Origin: Paratractidigestivibacter sp963605405
GTDB lineage: Bacteria; Actinomycetota; Coriobacteriia; Coriobacteriales; Atopobiaceae
Direction of reading: 5' to 3'
Assembly: GCA_963605405.1 (NCBI GenBank)
Contig: CAVCUP010000009.1
Span: forward strand, 26,423-90,422
Length of the DNA stretch: 64,000 nucleotides
The position numbers and the translations under genes were made by a program. Shown piece by piece: positions 45,374-53,272 of the stretch. Position 1 is the stretch's first letter, and each line of letters begins with the position of its first letter. The notes under the pieces are model-generated. The model saw only the letters and a list, made by a program, of their open reading frames with translations. It had not been told where the DNA came from and ran no database searches.

Positions 45374-45500
45374 TTAAACGTTTTCTTTAGCTTAAGTATA
45401 GCTGGTTTATGGAATACGTTTTCGTTCTTTGGAAACTTACCGTTAGCGGTCGATTTTTGCCGCTGAACGGTCAAATGTGGCTAGGGTTAACGTTATCGTT
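45374..45500. promoter_or_regulatory. Operator cluster upstream of the lacI-type gene
   Basis: The exact site TTAAACGTTTTC (45374-45385) is followed by weaker relatives TACGTTTTCG (45415-45424) and TTAACGTTATCG (45487-45498). The AT-rich sequence between them should hold the lacI promoter. The spacings are about 41 and 72 bases, so two or more could be bound on the same face of the DNA. Confidence 0.6.
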
Positions 45501-45578
45501 CTTATCGCCCGTCTCTTTTGCGGGTTTTCTTTCTTGCCAACCCAGGCCCCTTGGGCATCCTTTGAAGCTGGGGCCGCC

Positions 45579-45690
45579 TGCCCCGGCCCCTCGTTTCTTA
45601 GCCGATGGATTCCTGCCCCGGGCCCCTCGCCTCTTACCCGACGGCTCCCTGTCTGGGCTCTTCACCGCACGTTCGGGCCCCTCGTCGCCC
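45579..45690. repeat. Degenerate 35-36-bp tandem repeats
   Basis: Two clear units start at 45579 (TGCCCCGGCCCCTCGTTTCT) and 45614 (TGCCCCGGGCCCCTCGCCTC), with a weaker third from about 45650. Each has a CTTAGCC/CTTACCC end that recalls the family A unit. A possible inverted partner ends near 45556. It abuts copy 2 of the 215-bp element. Confidence 0.45.
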
Positions 45691-45905
45691 CCTGCACGTT
45701 AACGCGTGCCGCAAAGGCTCAGTTGGGTCCAAAAGAGCCCTTCGTGATCATTTTTTCGCGATTCTGCGTGGATTTTCGAGGGTTGGCGGAGTATCGAGGA
45801 CTCAATTGGACGGCCGCGCAGACCCTGAGGCGACGTTTGCCCAGCTGGAGTCTTTCTTCCCATACATCAATCATTGAATTGGGCACGCACAATCGCGATT
45901 TTTTG
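45691..45905. repeat. 215-bp dispersed element, copy 2
   Basis: Copy 2 of the element at 24923-25137, with the same orientation and exact length. The 42-base identical block is at 45743-45784. Here the inverted ends are clearest: CGCGATTCTGCGTG near 45758 is mirrored by CACGCACAATCGCG near 45884-45897, each next to a run of six T (TTTTTT before the first, ATTTTTT after the second). It lies between the lacI-type operon promoter and the terminator of the pentose operon. Confidence 0.8.
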
Positions 45906-45924
45906 AACACGGAACCCCGGGAAA

Positions 45925-45960
45925 CCCCGCTCCGGCACGGAAACCCGTGCCGGAGCGGGG
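45925..45960 (-). terminator. Terminator of the pentose operon
   Basis: A perfect 16-bp stem (45925-45940 with 45945-45960) and 4-base loop, followed on the minus strand by TTTCC. It lies 14 bases after the isomerase gene stop. Confidence 0.85.
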
Positions 45961-45974
45961 CTCTCGAGCGCGTC

Positions 45975-47468
45975 CTAGCGCTCGAAGGGGTTCTCGGTCG
46001 GGTACGGCAGGCTCGCCGGCTGGTTGTAGGCGATGTCCTCGACGCCCAGGTAGCGCAGCACGTCAAAGAGCGTCTTGCCCGCATGCTTAAAGGCCACGGC
46101 ACCATGGTGCGGGTAGCGCTTCTCGATGAGGACATGGCGGTAGAAACGGCCCATCTCCGGAATGGCAAAGATCGCGATGCCGCCGAAGGAACGGGTGGCC
46201 ACGGGCAGGATCTGACCCTCGGCCACGTAACTGCGGAGCTTGCCCTCGGAGTCGCACTGCAGGCGGTAGAACGTGACGTCGGACGCCGCGATATCGCCCT
46301 CGAGCGTGCCGCGCGTGAAGTCGGGGTCGGAGCCGGCCGGCTCAAGCAGGCGGTGCTGGATAAGCTGATACTTGACCGCTCGGTCAGCACACATCTTGCA
46401 GCTGGGGGTGTTGCCGCAGTGGAAGCCCATGAAGGTATCCGAAAGCTTGCAATCGAACTTGCCGGCAATGTCCTCGTCATAGATGTACTGAGGCACGGAG
46501 TTGTTGATGTCAAGCAGCGTCACGGTGTCGCCGGTCGCGCACATGCCGATGTACTCAGAGAGCGCGCCGTAGATGTCGACCTCGCAGGCCACCGGGATAC
46601 CGCGGCTGACCAGGCGCGAGTTGACGTAGCACGGCTCAAAGCCGAACTCGGCCGGGAAGGCCGGCCAGCACTTGTCGGCAAAGGCAACGTACTTGCGCGC
46701 GCCCTTGTGGGCCTCGGCCCAGTCGAGCAGCGTGAGCTCGAACTGCGCCATGCGCTCGAGCAGGTCGGGATAGTAGCGGCCCTCCCCCATCTCGGCGGCC
46801 ATGTCCGCGCACACCTCGGCGATGCGCGGGTCGCCCTCGTGCTCGCGATAGGAAACGAGCAAGTCGAGCTCAGAGTTCTCCTCGACCTCGACGCCCAGCT
46901 CGTAAAGGCCCTTGATCGGTGCGTTGCAGGCAAAGAAGTCCTGCGGGCGCGGACCGAAGGTGATGATCTTGAGGTTGCGGACGCCAATGACGGCGCGCGC
47001 CACGGGCACGAAATCGGCCATCATACGCGTAATGTCCGCGGCGGTGCCCACGGGGTAGCTCGGGATATGGGCGCGCACGTGGCGCATGCCCAGGTTGTAG
47101 CTGCAGTTGAGCATGCCACAGTAGGCGTCGCCGCGGCCGTTGACCATGTCGCCGTCGCCCTCGGCGGCCGCCACGTACATGACGGGGCCGTCGAAACGCT
47201 GCGCGATGAGGGTCTCAGGCGTCTCGGGGCCGAAGTTGCCGAGAAATACAGTAAGCGCGTTCACGCCGGCGGCCTCGGCCTCGGCGAGCGCGGCCTCCAT
47301 GTCCGCCTCGGACTCGACAGCCTGCTTGACCTCGACGACGGGCAGGCCGGCCTCGGCGCACGCCGCCACGATCGCCTCTCGGCGGCTCACGGCCAGCTTG
47401 ATGGGGAAGCAGTCACGCGAGACCGCGATGATTCCCAGCTTAACCTCGGGGATGTTGCTCGATTGCAT
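45975..47468 (-). CDS. L-fucose/L-arabinose isomerase-family sugar isomerase
   Basis: A 497-residue cytosolic protein. The start at 47468 (MQSSNIPEVKLGIIAVSRDCFP) follows AGGAGAGGAGAG; longer frames are shadows. The fold family is that of fucose/arabinose isomerase-related proteins (COG2407): N-terminal Rossmann-like domains, then VRNLKIITFGPRPQDFFACNAP. Candidate metal ligands are the Glu of CEVDIYGALSEYIG, the Asp of LLDINN and the His of MGFHCGNTPSC. It is co-directional with a DUF4867 gene and a xylulokinase gene and shares a ROK regulator. No classical XylA is in the window. It may therefore be the aldose-ketose isomerase feeding xylulokinase, on D-xylose or L-arabinose-type sugars. Specificity is unproven. 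Confidence 0.82.
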   Translation of the reverse strand: MQSSNIPEVKLGIIAVSRDCFPIKLAVSRREAIVAACAEAGLPVVEVKQAVESEADMEAALAEAEAAGVNALTVFLGNFGPETPETLIAQRFDGPVMYVAAAEGDGDMVNGRGDAYCGMLNCSYNLGMRHVRAHIPSYPVGTAADITRMMADFVPVARAVIGVRNLKIITFGPRPQDFFACNAPIKGLYELGVEVEENSELDLLVSYREHEGDPRIAEVCADMAAEMGEGRYYPDLLERMAQFELTLLDWAEAHKGARKYVAFADKCWPAFPAEFGFEPCYVNSRLVSRGIPVACEVDIYGALSEYIGMCATGDTVTLLDINNSVPQYIYDEDIAGKFDCKLSDTFMGFHCGNTPSCKMCADRAVKYQLIQHRLLEPAGSDPDFTRGTLEGDIAASDVTFYRLQCDSEGKLRSYVAEGQILPVATRSFGGIAIFAIPEMGRFYRHVLIEKRYPHHGAVAFKHAGKTLFDVLRYLGVEDIAYNQPASLPYPTENPFER

Positions 47469-47554
47469 GTTCTCTCCTCTCCTGAACAAGACGAAGGCGC
47501 AACCCCTCGACTCGTTGAATCCTTGATGATACGAAGGGGCTACCCCCGCATCGC

Positions 47555-48187
47555 TTAAAGCGTGATGTTGACGCCGGTGAGGCGGACAGGCGCGCCGCAC
47601 GCCGCCTCCTCGCTCTCGGGGTGCGCGAGCAGCCATTTGTTCGACGCCCAAAGAAGCTCGGCGTCGCCGCCCGTCGCCGCAAGCGCAGGCCGATCGAGGT
47701 TCGTGCCCGCAGGCAGAGCCACGAGAACCCGGAAGCCGTCGTCGCTCACCTGGCACGGCGCGTAGTGCAGCGTCGTCGCGTATATCTCAACGAGCACGCC
47801 GGCCGGCACGTGGAACGCCTTGACGCGCGACGTATCGAGCTTGCCGCCCACGATGTCGGACTGCTTGGCAAGAAGCAGCATGAAATCGCCGGCCCCCAGG
47901 TTGAACTCGCTCGTACGGTGGTACTCAAGGCAGTTGAGCTTGACGTTGTGGCCGTTGCACCAGCCGAACTGGACCGCGAGGCCGCCAAAGAGCGCGGGCG
48001 CGAGCGCGGAAGCAGCGGAAAGACCCTGGATAGCGGGGTCCTCGGGCACGTAGGCGACGCCGTCGGGCAGCGGCGTGTCGGCCGCGAGCGCCCCGGCAAT
48101 TTCCCGCGTGAGGCCCGCGTCGACGTCGCCCCAAACCGCGCCGTACTCGGCGAACGCCTCGTCGGTAACGGAAAGAACCTCAATCAT
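47555..48187 (-). CDS. DUF4867 family protein
   Basis: A 210-residue soluble protein with a cupin-like pattern of beta strands: NVKLNCLEYHRTSEFNLGAGDFMLLLAKQSDI, then VKAFHVPAGVLVEIYATTLHYAPCQV. The paired His/Glu residues could bind a metal. DUF4867 proteins are found next to sugar isomerases of the preceding type and FGGY kinases; their role may be an auxiliary mutarotase or isomerase but is not established. It starts 3 bases after the xylulokinase stop, with GGAG upstream. Confidence 0.82.
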   Translation of the reverse strand: MIEVLSVTDEAFAEYGAVWGDVDAGLTREIAGALAADTPLPDGVAYVPEDPAIQGLSAASALAPALFGGLAVQFGWCNGHNVKLNCLEYHRTSEFNLGAGDFMLLLAKQSDIVGGKLDTSRVKAFHVPAGVLVEIYATTLHYAPCQVSDDGFRVLVALPAGTNLDRPALAATGGDAELLWASNKWLLAHPESEEAACGAPVRLTGVNITL

Positions 48188-48190
48188 TAT

Positions 48191-49666
48191 TTATGCTCCA
48201 ATCCGTGCAAAAGAGTCTTTGAGCGCCGGATACATCTCGCGCCACGCCTGGTAGCGGGCATCGTAGGCGGCTATCGCCTCGGCATCGGGCACGACAACGT
48301 CGCGCACGCTGACCACAGCGTCGCAAGCCGCGGCCACATCGGGGAACACCCCGGCCGCCACAGCGGCGAGAAGCGCCCCGCCATACCCCGGCCCCTGTTC
48401 GGTCGCCGGAAGCCGAAGCTCAATGCCGAGCACGTTCGCGAGCATCTGCAGCCACAACCCGCTCTTCGCGCCGCCGCCGCAAACGGTCGAGGCGGTCACG
48501 TCCACACCGAGCCCGCGCGCGATCTCCACGGAGTCGCGGATGGCGAAGGCAACGCCCTCCAGCACCGCGCGCGTGAGATCCGCTCGCGTGGTGGACATGC
48601 TCATCCCCACGAAGGCGCCTCTTGCCAGCGTGTCGTTGTGCGGCGTGCGCTCCCCCATCAGATACGGCAAGAAGTACGGCAATTCGAGCGAAGCCTCGCC
48701 CGCATCGATGCCCGCCTGCTCGCCCGCGAAGTCGCCGGTGCCCAGGACATCGCCCATCCACCAGGCGTTGCAGCTCGCGGCAGAGAGAATGCAGCCCATG
48801 AGATGCCAGCCGCCGTCCGCGTGGCAGAAGGAGTGAATGCGGTCGCCGACGGGCGAGAACCCGGCCGTGGGGATGAACACCGTGCCCGACGTGCCGAGGC
48901 TCACGTTCATGGAGCCGGCGCCCACGCAGCCCGTGCCCACTGCGGCAGCGGCGTTGTCGCCGGCGCCCGCGCACACCACGACGCCGGCGGGAAGCCCGAG
49001 CTCGACGGCCACCTCGGGCAGCAACGTGCCGATGGCCTCGTAGCTCTCATGGATGCTCGGCAGCTGATCCTCGGTGAGTCCGCAGAGCTCGAGCATAGGC
49101 GCCGACCAGGCGCGCGTTGCCACATCGAGCAGCAGCGTGCCGGACGCGTCGGAGACGTCGGTCGCGTACGCGCCGCAAAGCAGGTGGTTCACGTAATCCT
49201 TCGGCAGCATCACGTGCGCGATGCGGGCATAGTTCTCCGGCTCCTCGTCGCGCATCCAAAGGATCTTCGGCGCGGTAAAGCCGGCGTAGGCGATGTTGCC
49301 GGTCCAGGCAAGGAGCTTCTCGGTGCCGACCTCCTCGTTGAGATAGCGAACCTGCTCGACGGTGCGGCCGTCGTTCCAGAGGATGGCCGGGCGAATCACC
49401 CTGTCGTCGGCGTCGAGCGCCACGAGGCCGTGCATCTGCCCGCCGACGCCGATGCCCGCGACCTCCGAAGCATCGTGGCCGGCAAGAAGTGCCGGGATGC
49501 CGCGGCGCACGGCCGACCACCAGTCCGCAGGGTCCTGCTGGCTCCAGCCCGGGCGCGGAAACTCGACGTCGTAGCCCTCGCTCACCACGTTGAGGATCCG
49601 TCCGTCCTCGTCCATGAGCAGGAATTTGCACGCGGAAGTGCCCAGGTCAACACCGATGAAGTACAT
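48191..49666 (-). CDS. xylB: Xylulokinase (FGGY family)
   Basis: A 491-residue sugar kinase phosphorylating D-xylulose with ATP. The start has AAGGAGAG upstream. The N-terminal ATP motif is GVDLGTSACKFLLMD. The substrate motif GGQMHGLVALD (the QMHG xylulokinase hallmark) is near residue 78, with WNDGRT near 102 and the catalytic Asp in AGAGDNAAAAVGTG near 236. The C-terminal FGGY signature lies around ELPYFLPYLMGERTPHND, with GGGAKSGLWLQMLANVLG near the end. It is the promoter-proximal gene of the pentose operon and divergent from the ROK regulator. Confidence 0.94.
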   Translation of the reverse strand: MYFIGVDLGTSACKFLLMDEDGRILNVVSEGYDVEFPRPGWSQQDPADWWSAVRRGIPALLAGHDASEVAGIGVGGQMHGLVALDADDRVIRPAILWNDGRTVEQVRYLNEEVGTEKLLAWTGNIAYAGFTAPKILWMRDEEPENYARIAHVMLPKDYVNHLLCGAYATDVSDASGTLLLDVATRAWSAPMLELCGLTEDQLPSIHESYEAIGTLLPEVAVELGLPAGVVVCAGAGDNAAAAVGTGCVGAGSMNVSLGTSGTVFIPTAGFSPVGDRIHSFCHADGGWHLMGCILSAASCNAWWMGDVLGTGDFAGEQAGIDAGEASLELPYFLPYLMGERTPHNDTLARGAFVGMSMSTTRADLTRAVLEGVAFAIRDSVEIARGLGVDVTASTVCGGGAKSGLWLQMLANVLGIELRLPATEQGPGYGGALLAAVAAGVFPDVAAACDAVVSVRDVVVPDAEAIAAYDARYQAWREMYPALKDSFARIGA

Positions 49667-49738
49667 GCCCTCTCCTTCGTATCGTTTGCCTTGCCACTTA
49701 GGTCAAGCTGCTTTATGGAACTCATTTTATAAAAGCCT

Positions 49739-49753
49739 TTGCTAAAATAGCAA
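49739..49753. promoter_or_regulatory. Palindromic operator between xylB and the ROK gene
   Basis: TTGCTAAAATAGCAA is a perfect 6-3-6 palindrome in the AT-rich intergenic region 49667-49844 between the divergent starts. It is a good candidate binding site for the ROK repressor. Confidence 0.65.
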
Positions 49754-49844
49754 GAGTCATTTCGTTTGCCATGAGCGGTCTGTTTTTGCCCGCGAACGGC
49801 ATGACTCGCCATTGATAGACGTCTTTATCTCCCGAGGACCCTTT

Positions 49845-50987
49845 ATGAGCACACACGACGCCGCCGCGCCCAAGAACACCCCCGCCGTCTCGGCGGTCTT
49901 CGCTTGCCTCTACGGGGCCCGCGCAGCCATGACCAAGCAAGAGGTCGCGAAGGCGTGCAGCCTCAGTCTCCCAACCGTTTACCAGGCGTTTTCTTCTCTC
50001 GACGAGCAAGGACTGCTCGAATCGGGCAACGACCGCAGCTCCACCGGAGGCCGCCGCGCGCAGACCTTCGCCATCGCCAGCGGCGCCTCAGCCTCCATCG
50101 GCATCTCGCTCACCGGCCACAGCGCCCGCTGCATCGCCTGCGATCTCTACGGCGAGAGAATCGAGGGCCTCTATTTCAAGCAGCCCCTTCCCGCCCAGCG
50201 AACCGCGAAGACGCTCGCCGCGGCCATCGAGGAAATCGCCGGCGCCATGATTTCCGAGCTTAAGCAGCGCAAGATCAGGCCCATCGGCATCGGCATCGCC
50301 GTCCCCTCGGCGCTCGAGCCCGCGACGGGACGCCTCCTCAACACCTCGGTGCTCAAGGCCGAGGGAGAGGGGCTTCTCGCTTCCGAACTCACGCGCAATC
50401 TCGGCCTGCCCTCAGGCGTCTTCAACGATGCGAACTGCGGCGGGTTCAGCCAGATCTTTCCCGATTCCGACGGGGCGAGCCTCGCATATCTCTCGCTGGA
50501 GCGCGGCGTCGGCGGCGCGCTCATCATCAACGGCAAGCCCTTCGAGGGCCCGCGCGGCACGAGCGGCGAGTTTGGCCACATCTGCATCGAGCCCGGCGGC
50601 AAGAAGTGCTCCTGCGGGCAGGCCGGCTGCCTGGAGGCGTATTGCTCAAGCAACGTGCTTTCCGACGAGCAGGGAAAGTCCCTCGACGAGTTCTTCGCCG
50701 ACGCCGGGCGCGGGGAAAGCTACGCCATCGAGATGCTGAACGACTATATCGCTCATTTGGCGCGCGGCATCCAGGCCATCTACACCACACTCGGCGTCGA
50801 CGTCTATATCGGCGGCGAGCTCGCGAGCTACCTCATCCCCTACTTCGACCAGATAAACCGCGCGCTCGAGGACATCAATCCCTTCCCGAACGGCATGCCT
50901 TGCGTCCTGCACGCGAAACACCCCTTCCACGGCGTGCCCATCGGCGCCGCGCAGCTCATGGTCCAGCGCTTTATCGAGGGCGTGTAG
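49845..50987 (+). CDS. ROK-family transcriptional repressor
   Basis: A 380-residue regulator. The start at 49845 (MSTHDAAAPKNTPAV) follows GAGGA; 11 codons upstream lack a site. The N-terminal winged helix-turn-helix (about 20-70) contains TKQEVAKACSLSLPTVYQAFSSLDEQGLL. The sugar-kinase-like domain (about 80-375) has the ROK signature SLERGVGGALIINGKPFEGPRGTSGEFGHI and the zinc-binding CSCGQAGCLEAYCS. Such proteins (XylR, NagC) repress pentose or amino-sugar operons and are relieved by the sugar. It is divergent from the xylulokinase operon with a palindromic operator between them. The catalytic Asp of ROK kinases is not evident. Confidence 0.92.
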   Translation: MSTHDAAAPKNTPAVSAVFACLYGARAAMTKQEVAKACSLSLPTVYQAFSSLDEQGLLESGNDRSSTGGRRAQTFAIASGASASIGISLTGHSARCIACDLYGERIEGLYFKQPLPAQRTAKTLAAAIEEIAGAMISELKQRKIRPIGIGIAVPSALEPATGRLLNTSVLKAEGEGLLASELTRNLGLPSGVFNDANCGGFSQIFPDSDGASLAYLSLERGVGGALIINGKPFEGPRGTSGEFGHICIEPGGKKCSCGQAGCLEAYCSSNVLSDEQGKSLDEFFADAGRGESYAIEMLNDYIAHLARGIQAIYTTLGVDVYIGGELASYLIPYFDQINRALEDINPFPNGMPCVLHAKHPFHGVPIGAAQLMVQRFIEGV

Positions 50988-51055
50988 CGGGGCAGGCGTT
51001 TCTTGCCAAACTCGCGGGCGCAGGTCCGTGCGACAAGAAGCAACCGGGCGCCTGT

Positions 51056-51287
51056 GTTGCGAAAACCGGGGTGATGGCANNNNNNNNNNNNNNNNNGTTG
51101 CGAAAACCGGGGTGATGGCAATAAGCATTAGCCTCTTGTTGCGTAAATCGGGGTGATGGCAGGGATTCAACCTCGAAACCCTGCCATCACCCTGTTTTTC
51201 ACAACAAGCACGGGCTTCTTGCTGCCATTACCCCGAATTCCGCAACAACTACGGGCCCCTTATTGCCATCACCCCGAATTCCGCAAC
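51056..51287. repeat. Family B mirror array upstream of rtcB (41-bp period)
   Basis: Six 24-bp repeats: three in one orientation at 51056, 51097 and 51138 (GTTGCG... ending GGGGTGATGGCA), then three inverted at 51182, 51223 and 51264 (TGCCATCACCC... ending GCAAC). Spacers are 17 bases, except 20 in the centre, so starts are 41, 41, 44, 41 and 41 bases apart. The total is 232 bases. The array can fold back on itself so that each forward repeat pairs with an inverted one. Bases 51080-51096 are N and exactly fill the first spacer. Confidence 0.9.
51080..51096. other. Run of 17 unresolved bases (N)
   Basis: The N run fills precisely one 17-base spacer between two identical 24-bp repeats of the array. 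Assembly across such repeats is unreliable, so the true number of repeat units here may differ. Confidence 0.95.
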
Positions 51288-51739
51288 AGACCCCTTCTGG
51301 AATCCCGCTACAGAACGGCCCGGCAAGCCGCAAGCCAGCGGCACCGTTCCCGCTTAAGAGAGAATCCAGCGCCCCCACCAACATATCCGGCTGCGGCATC
51401 AACACCTGCCTGGTCACGGGTCCGGCCTTAGCCGGATGGACTGGCCGCCCCTATCGTCCAGCATCGCCAAAGCCACTACTTGACCTGTAGCTGGTTCACT
51501 CAACAAAGAAGCCCGGCAACGACCGTCTGTTTCACGTCCGGCACCCACTTCGAACACGGAAGCGTCATCGCCCACATCAACCGCCCGTGCCTCGATCCGC
51601 CTGAATGGGCATATCCACTCCGACCACGACGGCAACGAACAAACGCCTCATTGGACCGTCCGCCCAAAAGAGGTCTTGGCCTTTCGGCCCGATACTTAAA
51701 ATTCTAATCAAACTTAGCAACCACCGAATCGGAGCGAGC
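51288..51739. other. 452-base region before rtcB without a supported gene
   Basis: This lies between the repeat array and the rtcB start. Frames are short and lack ribosome sites. One plus-strand frame ends at 51696 after a His/Asp-rich stretch (NGHIHSDHDGNEQTPHW) that could be a relic of a coding sequence, but no family was recognised. The AT-rich tail near 51690-51735 probably holds the rtcB promoter. Confidence 0.45.
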
Positions 51740-52954
51740 ATGAGCAACATCAAGATTTATGCAGAGAACCTCGACGAAGCGGCCGCCAAGCAGATCGAGG
51801 CGCTTGCGGCGCTGCCACCGTTTGAGCACTCGCGCATCCGTGTGATGCCCGATGCGCACGCGGGCAAGGGCTGCGTCATCGGGTTCACCGCCAACGTGGC
51901 CGACGCGGTCATCCCCAACGTGGTCGGGGTGGACGTCGGATGCGGCGTCTATGCGGCGCGCCTGGGCGCCGAGTGCACCGAGGAGCTCGCAAGAAAGCTC
52001 GACGCAGCGGCGCACGCCGCCATCCCCACGGGCTTCCTCGTCCACGAAAAGCCGCAGATAGACAATTCGGAGCTCGACGCTTACGAGTGCTCGGCGGGCT
52101 TCCATGACCGCGCGCAGCTGCTCGGGTCGCTCGGCACCCTCGGCGGCGGCAACCACTTCATCGAGCTGGACCGGGACCCCGCAGGCGAGCCGTGGCTCGT
52201 TATCCACACGGGTTCGCGCGGCATCGGCGCACAGCTCGCCTCATGGTGGCAGGCAAAGGCGACCGCGCACTGGTATGGGCCCGGCGGCGGGGCGAGCATT
52301 GAGGAGCGGCGCGAGCTCATCGCCCGCCTCAAGCAAGAGGGCCGTGAGACTGAGATCGAGTCGGCGCTCGCGGAGCTTACGCGCGGGCCGGCCGGTCCCC
52401 GCCCGGCCGAGGACCAATGTTGGCTCGAGGGCGACGATCGCGACGGCTACCTGCACGACATGGCGCTCGCGCAGGCCTTCGCCGCCCGCAACCGCCGACA
52501 CATCGCCGAGCTTCTCTGTGCCGAGGCCGGTGTGGAACTCGAGGGCCGCGAGATCGAAAGCGTCCACAACTACATCGACCTCGAGGCGGGCATCATCCGC
52601 AAGGGCGCCATCTCCGCGCAGCGCGGCGAACAGGTCGTCATCCCGCTGAACATGGCCGCAGGCTGCGCCATCGGGACGGGCCGCGGCGAGGAGGACTGGA
52701 ACTTCTCGGCGCCTCACGGGGCCGGCAGGGCGCTCTCGCGCAAGGCCGCGATGCACAGCCTCTCCATGGACGAATTCCGCACGAGCATGGAGGGCGTCTA
52801 CTCCACGACCGTCTGCGAGTCCACCATCGACGAGGCGCCCATGGCCTACAAGGACCCCCGAGCAATCCTCTCGTCTCTTGCCCCGACGGTCGAGGTCGCC
52901 TTCGTGATGCGCCCCGTCTGGAACTTCAAAGCTACCGGCAACGGACGGCGATAG
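51740..52954 (+). CDS. rtcB: RtcB-family RNA ligase
   Basis: A 404-residue protein of the short RtcB type. It joins RNA 2',3'-cyclic phosphate or 3'-phosphate ends to 5'-OH ends using GTP and Mn2+. The start at 51740 (MSNIKIYAENLDEAAAKQIEAL) follows GGAG. Metal ligands are visible: D65 and C68 in GVDVGCGVYAARLG, a His in LGGGNHFIELD and a His in VIHTGSRGIGAQLAS. The HN motif SVHNYIDLEAGIIRKGAIS follows, and the guanylylated His is in SAPHGAGRALSRKAA. The catalytic core looks complete. There is no rtcA or archease gene beside it. It is bracketed by two arrays of identical geometry (51056-51287 and 53026-53257), which makes an RNA-repair or RNA-processing link to those arrays worth testing. Confidence 0.92.
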   Translation: MSNIKIYAENLDEAAAKQIEALAALPPFEHSRIRVMPDAHAGKGCVIGFTANVADAVIPNVVGVDVGCGVYAARLGAECTEELARKLDAAAHAAIPTGFLVHEKPQIDNSELDAYECSAGFHDRAQLLGSLGTLGGGNHFIELDRDPAGEPWLVIHTGSRGIGAQLASWWQAKATAHWYGPGGGASIEERRELIARLKQEGRETEIESALAELTRGPAGPRPAEDQCWLEGDDRDGYLHDMALAQAFAARNRRHIAELLCAEAGVELEGREIESVHNYIDLEAGIIRKGAISAQRGEQVVIPLNMAAGCAIGTGRGEEDWNFSAPHGAGRALSRKAAMHSLSMDEFRTSMEGVYSTTVCESTIDEAPMAYKDPRAILSSLAPTVEVAFVMRPVWNFKATGNGRR

Positions 52955-53025
52955 GCGTGGACCGCGAGGCTGCAGACGCCCAGGTCAGGCCCCTTGTTGC
53001 GCGCCGAGAAGCGTAAGACGGCCGC

Positions 53026-53257
53026 GTTGCGTAGAACGGGGTGACGGCAGCAGCCGCAGGTCTCTTGTTGCGTAAACCGGGGTGATGGCAGAAATCAGGG
53101 GTCCCCTGTTGCGTAAATCGGGGTGATGGCAGGGATTCAGCCTCGAAACCCTGCCATCACCCCTGATTTCGCAACAAACACGGGCTTCTTGCTGCCATTA
53201 CCCCTATTTACGCAACGCGACTCCACCCCGCGCTGCCATCACCCCGTTTGATGCAAC
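53026..53257. repeat. Family B mirror array downstream of rtcB (41-bp period)
   Basis: The same structure as the upstream array: repeats start at 53026, 53067 and 53108, then inverted copies at 53152, 53193 and 53234, giving 41, 41, 44, 41, 41 spacing and 232 bases overall. The centre and flanking repeats are nearly identical to array 1, including the 20-base centre (one mismatch) and the fourth spacer (17 bases, one or two mismatches). The outer spacers differ. Confidence 0.92.
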
Positions 53258-53272
53258 GCACCGCCCGTGCGC

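Noticed and set aside
51056..53257. CRISPR arrays around rtcB
   Set aside because: Repeats are 24 bp with 17-base spacers, the orientation flips in the centre, spacers are partly conserved between the two arrays, and no Cas gene is present in the window.
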